This document shows positions 57,515 to 64,000 of a DNA stretch of 64,000 bases, one piece after another. The DNA is from Elusimicrobiales bacterium. GTDB taxonomy: Bacteria > Elusimicrobiota > Elusimicrobia > Elusimicrobiales > UBA9959. The notes under the pieces were generated by a model. It was not told the DNA's origin and searched no databases. It saw nothing but the letters and a program-made list of their open reading frames with translations. The stretch is taken from positions 1 through 64,000 of the forward strand of contig JAILAB010000007.1 in the NCBI GenBank assembly GCA_024681855.1, written 5' to 3'. Numbering within the stretch: the stretch's first letter is position 1; the number at the start of each line of letters is the position of its first letter. Position numbers and translations under genes: made by a program.

Positions 57515-57875
57515 AATAAAGATTTTACAAAATAAGCATTAAGACTGGAAAAGCATTGTTTTTCATCTTTTTATGACTGCTTCTTTTTTAATAGTAAGAA
57601 TATAGTAAGAATAATGACTCATTTTTTTTGTTTAGATCGCAATCAGTCTTAGCCTGCTTGCGAATACTGTATTATTTAATTTGGACACATAAGGATTTAT
57701 TTTGCATGAAACATAAAAATGTGCAGAAGGCATATTATTCCTGCCTGCCGCAAATTTCATAATCATATAAATTGCGTTAATTCTGGCATTTATTATGGAA
57801 ACAGATAAAAAAAAAGTAAACTATATATAAGAAAACCTGCTCATTATTATGGGCTTAAAAGGAGAAAACTGTATT

Positions 57876-58415
57876 ATGAGTAATAAGTACGCAGGAACAA
57901 AAACGGAAAAAAACCTGGAAGCCGCTTTTGCGGGAGAGTCCCAGGCTAGGAACAAATATACATATTTTGCAAGCAAGGCAAAGAAAGAAGGCTTTGAGCA
58001 GATTGCTACTCTTTTCCTTAAAACAGCAGATAATGAAAAAGAACATGCCAAGCTCTGGTTCAAGGAACTTAATGGCATAGGCGACACATCAGAAAACCTT
58101 AAGACCGCTGCGGAAGGCGAAAATTATGAATGGACCGATATGTACGAAGGTTTTGCCAAAACAGCGGAAGAGGAAGGTTTTAAGGAATTGGCTGCCAAAT
58201 TCCGCCTTGTAGCTGCTATTGAGAAAAAGCATGAGGAGCGCTACCGCGCGCTTTTGAAAAATATAGAAACCGCACAGGTTTTTGAGAAAAGCGAAGTAAA
58301 AGTATGGGAATGCCGCAACTGCGGACATATAGTGGTTGGCACAAAAGCTCCGCAGATCTGCCCTGCCTGCGCGCATCCGCAGAGTTATTTTGAAATTCAT
58401 GCTGAGAATTACTAA
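57876..58415 (+). CDS. Rubrerythrin
   Basis: [52 protein letters not shown] and C-terminal [12 protein letters not shown]...[11 protein letters not shown]. Confidence 0.96.
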   Translation: MSNKYAGTKTEKNLEAAFAGESQARNKYTYFASKAKKEGFEQIATLFLKTADNEKEHAKLWFKELNGIGDTSENLKTAAEGENYEWTDMYEGFAKTAEEEGFKELAAKFRLVAAIEKKHEERYRALLKNIETAQVFEKSEVKVWECRNCGHIVVGTKAPQICPACAHPQSYFEIHAENY

Positions 58416-58449
58416 GCATAAATTTTGATTTCATACTCCCTAAAAAGAA

Positions 58450-58477
58450 AAGGCGGGCACTGCCCGCCTTTTTTAAT
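58450..58477 (+). terminator. Rho-independent terminator
   Basis: AAGGCGGGCA ctgCCCGCCTTTTTT. Confidence 0.88.
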
Positions 58478-58766
58478 TCCGGTTTTTTAATTAGAGCTTG
58501 TTTTCCTATCCTATTCCATTCATTTATGCACCTATGCTGCAACATATCTGTTAGGCCTAATTAATTGTGCTAAATCGGAAAAACACATTGCCTTCGCAAA
58601 ATACAGAAAAAAAGCTTTTTTAGAAAATAGCAATATAATGCTTTCAAAAAACAGCTTTTTTAGCTTTTATTATTATAAGCATTGCCCTGAGCTGTATGTG
58701 CCTGTTTTTTATGGCATGCCGTAATACTTTATTTAATGTTATGACATTTCTTGCCTCTATGTTTTA

Positions 58767-58802
58767 TAAAAAAACAGTCCCTGTTTTTTTCAGGGACTGT
58801 CT
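58767..58802 (-). terminator. Rho-independent terminator downstream of ssnA
   Basis: Minus strand: ACAGTCCCTG aaaaaaa CAGGGACTGT TTTTTTA. Confidence 0.8.
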
Positions 58803-58918
58803 TTATTGTTTTTATTTTGATTGCCTTTTACTACCGCAATTGTTCCTCTTTTATAAGATTTTTTATTTTTTAGGCATATGGAATATTATTTCTCATAAAA
58901 GTTTCTGGCGTCTGAGGT

Positions 58919-60244
58919 TTAGAATCTTTCCCACATTTTTTTGCACAGCTCAGCTGATTTGGCATATGCTTCATTAACATCAAAGTCCAGTTTCAGCACC
59001 TTGTTCTCCATAAGCACTTTGCCATCGGCTATGGTTGTGTCCGCTATTGCGTCTGACATTCCGAATACCAGATGTCCTGCAAAATTGTTTTCATCAAATG
59101 GGGAGGGGGCAAGGTAATCCATTATGACAATATCTGCCATATAGCCTTCTTTAAGCACGCCGATTCCCTCAAAATACCTGTTGGCAATTTTTGCATTATT
59201 GAAAGCAAGAGCATTGACAGGCTCCATGAAGCCTTGTGAGGGGTCATGTGTTAAATGCTGCATCCACACAGCCATGCGCAGTGAATCTGTCATTCTCACT
59301 GTCATGGCATCTGTTCCCATGCCCAGGAGAATTCCTTTGGCGGCAATTTTAACCATGTCTCCTGTGCCTATGGCATTATTGGCATTGGATTCTGGATTCT
59401 GCACAATAGCTGTATCTGTTTCCTTTACCAGGTCCATTTCATGTTCATTTATATGCACGCAGTGCGCGGCAATGGTCTTGTTCCCTAAAACTCCTGCCTT
59501 GTGGAAGCGTTCTATTACGCGGCAACCGTGCTCCGCCTGGCATTTTTCCACATCTGCGAGGCCTTCGGCAACGTGAACATGGAAGCCAACTCCGGCATCT
59601 TTGGCCATTTCCACTGCTTTGCCAAGTGTTTTGTCGCTTACCGTGAACGAGGCATGAAGGCCGAAAAGAGCCTTTATGCTGTTATTGTTAAGTCTGCTGG
59701 CATATTTCGCAAATTCATAGTTCTCTTTAAGCCCTTCCTCCGCGCGCTGTTCGCCGTCGCGGTCTGATACTTCATAGCACAGGCTGTTGCGCAGTCCTAC
59801 AAGGTTTGAGGCTTTTTCAATCTCATGCATTGAACCCAGTATATGATACGGGCTTGCGTGATGGTCTATCATTGTTGTTGTGCCATGCTTTACAGCCTCT
59901 ATCATGGGAATAAGGGCGCTGTAATAAGTGTCCTCAAGAGTCAGTTTTTTGTCCAGTCTCCACCACAGATTGTCCAAAACCTCAAGGAAATTTGTTGATG
60001 GCTTTGCTTTGCCAAGACCGCGGGAGAATGTGCTGTAATAGTGCATATGGGCGTTTATGAATCCCGGCATTACAACCCTGCCGTGCGCATCTATTACCTT
60101 GTCATATTTGCCGGTAAATTCTGCTTCCGGGGCAATTTTCTTTATTTTGTTGCCCTCAATAAGCAGGGCGTGTCCGCGCAGGACTTTGTTGTTTTCGCCC
60201 AGAGTTACTATTATTCCGTTTTTTATCAGTATTGTGTTCATCAA
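58919..60244 (-). CDS. ssnA: Putative aminohydrolase SsnA (amidohydrolase superfamily)
   Basis: NGIIVTLGENNKVLRGHALLIEG, MPGFINAHMHYYSTFSRGL, TTTMIDHHASPYHILGS, TIAAHCVHI, QNPESNANNAIG, GMGTDAM. Confidence 0.9.
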   Translation of the reverse strand: MMNTILIKNGIIVTLGENNKVLRGHALLIEGNKIKKIAPEAEFTGKYDKVIDAHGRVVMPGFINAHMHYYSTFSRGLGKAKPSTNFLEVLDNLWWRLDKKLTLEDTYYSALIPMIEAVKHGTTTMIDHHASPYHILGSMHEIEKASNLVGLRNSLCYEVSDRDGEQRAEEGLKENYEFAKYASRLNNNSIKALFGLHASFTVSDKTLGKAVEMAKDAGVGFHVHVAEGLADVEKCQAEHGCRVIERFHKAGVLGNKTIAAHCVHINEHEMDLVKETDTAIVQNPESNANNAIGTGDMVKIAAKGILLGMGTDAMTVRMTDSLRMAVWMQHLTHDPSQGFMEPVNALAFNNAKIANRYFEGIGVLKEGYMADIVIMDYLAPSPFDENNFAGHLVFGMSDAIADTTIADGKVLMENKVLKLDFDVNEAYAKSAELCKKMWERF

Positions 60245-60445
60245 ATTCTCCTTATATTTCAGAAATATTTTATTAAAAAATTTTACCTTTCCTTAAAATA
60301 TTTTTGTGATTTCCTTCGGTTTTTGGAGTTAATGGAGTTTTTATGTGCAGCATGGTTGTAATCTCCATGGATTTATTATTGCACATCCTGACCTGCGTGT
60401 CAATCCGACAGTTGAATCCGCAGATCTGCTTTTAAAAATGTCTGT

Positions 60446-61300
60446 TTATTTTATTCTTTGTGTCTGGCTGTCCTTTTTCTTTTTCGCAGCCTGATCCAGA
60501 AGGAACTTCTTCATCGTTTCTGACGCACGCGCCTCTCTTTCGGATTGTTCCAGCTGGTTTTTCAGTGTGTTTATATTTCTTTTATTGGCATAGGATTGTC
60601 TTTGTTTCATGTCCATGCCTGCTTTTTCACGCAGTCTCAAGTGGTTTTGAAAATCCGCGTCCGGATTATGGGCTTTATTATTATAAACGGATTTTCTTCT
60701 TTCCTCAATAATTGCTTTCTCTTCTGCAGACAGCGTATGAAAATCTATATATTGTTTTGTCTTAATATATGCAAATAAGGAAAATATAATAAATACGGCT
60801 GCAATTATGATGTTTTTCAGATTAATTATGCTGCCTGATGATGTTTCTGTATACGCATTAATATAGGCTTTTTCCAGCATTTCCTTTTTTGCCTTATAAA
60901 CATCTGCTGGCAAATGTCTGGCAATGACAGCAATTTTGTTTAATTCGTTTTCGTATAATTCCTTTATGGTGCCGCATTCAGCAGCAAGATTCATAAGATT
61001 GCTGTACTTTTTTTCCAGAATATTCAGGTTTTCTTTACTGTTATGTATGTTTTTAAATGTTTCTTTTAATATGTAAATATCTGTTTCTGTTTTCCTTTTG
61101 GCTGCTTTTTCAGATATGTCCTCAATTTTCTGTCGTTCCTCAAAATATATGTCATCTATATTTCCATTACCAATAGCCTCTTTAAACATCTTTTCATAAG
61201 CAGCTTTTATATTGTCCTGGCGGTTTTCATATAAACTGCCCGGCGGCAGCTTTTCGGAATTGTTTACTGGAAAATCATTTCTGTGTGAATTTTCTGTCAT
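60446..61300 (-). CDS. Membrane protein with coiled-coil segments, unknown function
   Basis: 284 aa; central TM LKNIIIAAVFIIFSLFAYI flanked by charged helical regions. Confidence 0.65.
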   Translation of the reverse strand: MTENSHRNDFPVNNSEKLPPGSLYENRQDNIKAAYEKMFKEAIGNGNIDDIYFEERQKIEDISEKAAKRKTETDIYILKETFKNIHNSKENLNILEKKYSNLMNLAAECGTIKELYENELNKIAVIARHLPADVYKAKKEMLEKAYINAYTETSSGSIINLKNIIIAAVFIIFSLFAYIKTKQYIDFHTLSAEEKAIIEERRKSVYNNKAHNPDADFQNHLRLREKAGMDMKQRQSYANKRNINTLKNQLEQSEREARASETMKKFLLDQAAKKKKDSQTQRIK

Positions 61301-61390
61301 AAATATATGAATTGTTTCCGGCTTTGTTAAATAAGAGCAGTGTCAGCGGTGCCAGATAAATAGTTAATTTTTATCTGCAAAAGGCCATAT

Positions 61391-61427
61391 AAAAAGACGC
61401 CTCCCCGTTATGGGAAGGCGTCTTTTT
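61391..61427. terminator. Rho-independent terminator
   Basis: AAAAAGACGCCTCCC cgttat GGGAAGGCGTCTTTTT. Confidence 0.88.
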
Positions 61428-61432
61428 AGTGT

Positions 61433-63892
61433 TTACAGCTTTTCGGGGCAGACGTCCCATTCCTCCTGTGTGCGCCTTCTCATTCTGAGTGCGCCGGAGG
61501 GGCATTTCTTTGTGCAGATTGAGCAGCCTACGCATTTGCTGGCGTCAAAAACCGGCTTTTTGTCCGCATCCAGTTTTACGGCCAGGTAACCGCAGCGCTG
61601 GCAGTTGCCGCAGCTTATGCAAAGGTCTTTGTTAACTTCCGGAATATCCTTTACAGGAGTAAGCTCCATGAAGTCTGTTACCGGCCTGGGCAGAGCGCAG
61701 CCGCGCAGCTCGTCTATGCTCTTGAATCCGCGCTCTTCCATCATGTGGCTGAGACCGGCTTCCAGCTCTTTTATCACTCCGTAGCCGTATTTCATTACCA
61801 CGGTGCAGAACTGCACTGTCTTTACTCCGAGGGCAAGGAAGTTTGCGGCTTCCATATAGTTCATCGGGCCGCCGTTGCCGGAGGTTGGAACTTCAAGGCT
61901 TGCTGCCTTGGAAAGGCTCAGATAGCTTATCGGGGCCACGCCTTCGCCGGACATTCCGGTTACCATGGCTTCGTCCCAGCGGCCTTTGCCTGAAAGTCTT
62001 TCCCTGAAAGCAAGCGACGGGAAGGAATTTGCCAGCGTTATTCCGCCTTTCTTGCTCGGGTATTTTGCAAAAACCTGCTTTATCGCATTCACAACCTGCC
62101 ATATTGAGGTAACTGCTCCGGTAAGTTTGAAGAGTTTCGGAATATCCGGATTGGAAACTTCCATTACCCAGCCTACTATTTTGGCGGAAAGTTCCGGGTC
62201 CTGTGATACTATGTCACCTTTTGTGCCATCTCCGCCCTGCGGGCAGGAAAGCGAGTATTCAACAACTTTTGCCCCGGCCTTTTCCAGCTTCAGGGTATTG
62301 CTCTGCCATACTTTTCTGTCATGCTCGTCATCACCGGTAACTGAACCGCCGGTTGAGGCACCGGTAAGCCTGTCAGGATATTCCTTTACCAGTTTTGCTA
62401 CTTCCGCGCATACGCGGTCAAGCGCATGGCCGGAAACATTGTCCGAATTGCCGTAAGTGTCGTCATTGAATTTTACCATGTACTGCGACGGAATATGTAT
62501 TGGCAGACCGTCGAAGGAGGTTTTCATTATTACACCAGGCCAGCCGGCTTCGTATGCTGCCTTTACCTGCTCATATCCGTCTGAATGTGGGGCTGCGGAA
62601 ATGAGGAAGGGGGAAGACATCTTATAACCGAAGAAATCCGTTTCCAGCGAAACAGGAAGCATATCCTTTCCGGCGAGGGCGCAGGTGTTTTTGCGGTCGT
62701 CCTTTATTTCCGGAGCAGGTTTGCCGGAAAGCCAGTGATGCACTTTGCATGCGGCATTTTTACCGGATGCAACGGCTTCCACAACTGAACCGCCGCTACT
62801 GGCACCGTCTCCGGCGAAGAAAACTCCTTCTGTTTTTTTGTCCTCGATAGCGGGAAGATTCTTTATGGCAAGAATCACAAGGCCAATGTCAGGGCGTTTC
62901 TGTTCAGTTCCTGGCGCGTCTTTTGAGTAGCCGTCAAGGCGTACAAATGTGGCGCCGTCTTCGTAAATGCCTGTAAGGCGGCTTCTGCCATTTATGTTAA
63001 CGCCGGCTTTTATAAGGTCCATGAGCTCATGTTCGGAAAGTTTTATGTCGCCGGCATTCTTGCGGGTGAATATCTCTGCTTTTGCCGCACCATTCTGAAG
63101 CGCTATGAGAGCGCAGTCTGCTGCTACGGCTCCGCCGCCTACAATGGCTACGCCTTTTCCTTTGACATCATATTTTCCCGCATTGCGCAGGTATTCAAGC
63201 CCTTCAATGCCCTTGTCCTCTCCCGGAACATTCAGTTTCAGCTGTGATTCTACTCCTGCGGCTGTGATTACTGCGTCGTAATTCTTTTTATATTCCGCGG
63301 GATCGGTTACTTTTTCTGAAAGATGTATGTTTATGTCTCCGAGTGTTTTGATAAATTCAATTTCACTTTGCAGTGTTGCCTTTGGAAGTCTGCCGCAGGG
63401 AATAAGGTTGCAGGCTCCGCCTGCTTCATCGTATTTTTCAAAAATATCAACCTTATAGCCTTTCTGTGCCAGCATGGCTGCAGCGGCAAGTCCGGCCGGG
63501 CCTGCACCTGCAATGGCTACTTTCTTTCCATTGGATTTTTCAGCCTTGAATGAAGGCAGGCAGCCAAGTTCCTTGGCCTTGTTTATAATGGCAGCCTGAA
63601 CAGCGGGAATATTTATCGGTTTGTCAAAAGTCTTGCGTGAGCAGGCCTTCATGCAGAACCAGTCGGGGCATACAGTTCCGCACACGCCGCCAAAAGGGTT
63701 GTTTGCAAGTATAAGTTTTGCGGCGCGTTTAATGTCGCTCTTCTTCATCTGGCGCACGGCCATCATAAAATCTGCCGGCGAGCATCCGGCGGGGCAGGCT
63801 TCACGGCAGGGTTTCTCCTCGCAGTAAAGACATCTCTCCGCCTCGCTTTTAAGCTGCGCGTCGGTCAGGAAAATATTCTTATTCATTAACAC
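61433..63892 (-). CDS. Fused dihydropyrimidine-dehydrogenase-like oxidoreductase (PreT-like + PreA-like + 2x[4Fe-4S])
   Basis: N-terminal CLYCEEKPCREACPAGC...CGTVCPDWFCMKAC, VAIAGAGPAGLAAAAMLAQKGYKVDIFEK, FMN/TIM-barrel region SLETDFFGYKMSSPFLISAAP, C-terminal CISCGNCQRCG...CVGCSICTKKCP. Confidence 0.88.
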   Translation of the reverse strand: MLMNKNIFLTDAQLKSEAERCLYCEEKPCREACPAGCSPADFMMAVRQMKKSDIKRAAKLILANNPFGGVCGTVCPDWFCMKACSRKTFDKPINIPAVQAAIINKAKELGCLPSFKAEKSNGKKVAIAGAGPAGLAAAAMLAQKGYKVDIFEKYDEAGGACNLIPCGRLPKATLQSEIEFIKTLGDINIHLSEKVTDPAEYKKNYDAVITAAGVESQLKLNVPGEDKGIEGLEYLRNAGKYDVKGKGVAIVGGGAVAADCALIALQNGAAKAEIFTRKNAGDIKLSEHELMDLIKAGVNINGRSRLTGIYEDGATFVRLDGYSKDAPGTEQKRPDIGLVILAIKNLPAIEDKKTEGVFFAGDGASSGGSVVEAVASGKNAACKVHHWLSGKPAPEIKDDRKNTCALAGKDMLPVSLETDFFGYKMSSPFLISAAPHSDGYEQVKAAYEAGWPGVIMKTSFDGLPIHIPSQYMVKFNDDTYGNSDNVSGHALDRVCAEVAKLVKEYPDRLTGASTGGSVTGDDEHDRKVWQSNTLKLEKAGAKVVEYSLSCPQGGDGTKGDIVSQDPELSAKIVGWVMEVSNPDIPKLFKLTGAVTSIWQVVNAIKQVFAKYPSKKGGITLANSFPSLAFRERLSGKGRWDEAMVTGMSGEGVAPISYLSLSKAASLEVPTSGNGGPMNYMEAANFLALGVKTVQFCTVVMKYGYGVIKELEAGLSHMMEERGFKSIDELRGCALPRPVTDFMELTPVKDIPEVNKDLCISCGNCQRCGYLAVKLDADKKPVFDASKCVGCSICTKKCPSGALRMRRRTQEEWDVCPEKL

Positions 63893-64000
63893 TTCCTCCG
63901 GTATAAGGATAGAATTTATGGAAATGCCGTTTTGCTTCCTGCCGGGAAAGTCCTGTTTTCCATTTATGTCTTTGCATGGCAGGGCCTTAAAATGTATTAA

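Noticed and set aside
58696-58977. 93-aa plus-strand ORF after rubrerythrin
   Set aside because: Phe/Cys-rich translation spanning the minus-strand terminator of ssnA; no RBS or homology impression

Overview
The 64 kb window looks like a chromosomal segment of an anaerobic, Gram-negative-type bacterium. Evidence: class III RNR with NrdG, rubrerythrin, a rubredoxin domain, a TolC/MacAB-type exporter and no aerobic respiratory genes. The phylum is not certain; Elusimicrobiota is only a weak impression. It is mostly dense protein-coding sequence, with no convincing rRNA, tRNA, CRISPR array, IS element or prophage. Main blocks: vsr; xdhC, an MBL-rubredoxin fusion and two molybdenum-hydroxylase gene sets in mirror order (1-10.4 kb); a VUT-family transporter behind a preQ1-I-like riboswitch, then an SDR and a Vat-like acetyltransferase; nrdR-nrdD (NrdD with a C-terminal redoxin domain) behind tandem NrdR-box-like sites; GT9; a tolC-macA-ATPase-permease exporter operon; nrdG, dut, GNAT, serC-serA-DUF1015; a C11 peptidase with a secreted partner; an NCS2 purine-type permease; GH84, amidohydrolase, AddB-like nuclease; glmU-prs-rplY-pth; pseudopilin and metallophosphoesterase; a fumarate-reductase-like operon; M29 aminopeptidase; a large nucleotidase-like/barrel-like surface protein; rubrerythrin; ssnA; and a dihydropyrimidine-dehydrogenase-like fused oxidoreductase. 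Five copies of a roughly 100-160 bp intergenic two-hairpin repeat are present. The most unusual finding is the frd-like operon (47.8-50.9 kb). Its flavoprotein appears to have lost the capping domain, the FAD-linking His and most dicarboxylate-binding residues. Its cytochrome b subunit has lost most heme-ligand histidines, while the Fe-S subunit is intact. This suggests a repurposed complex. All family calls are from reading translations by eye; no database search was run.
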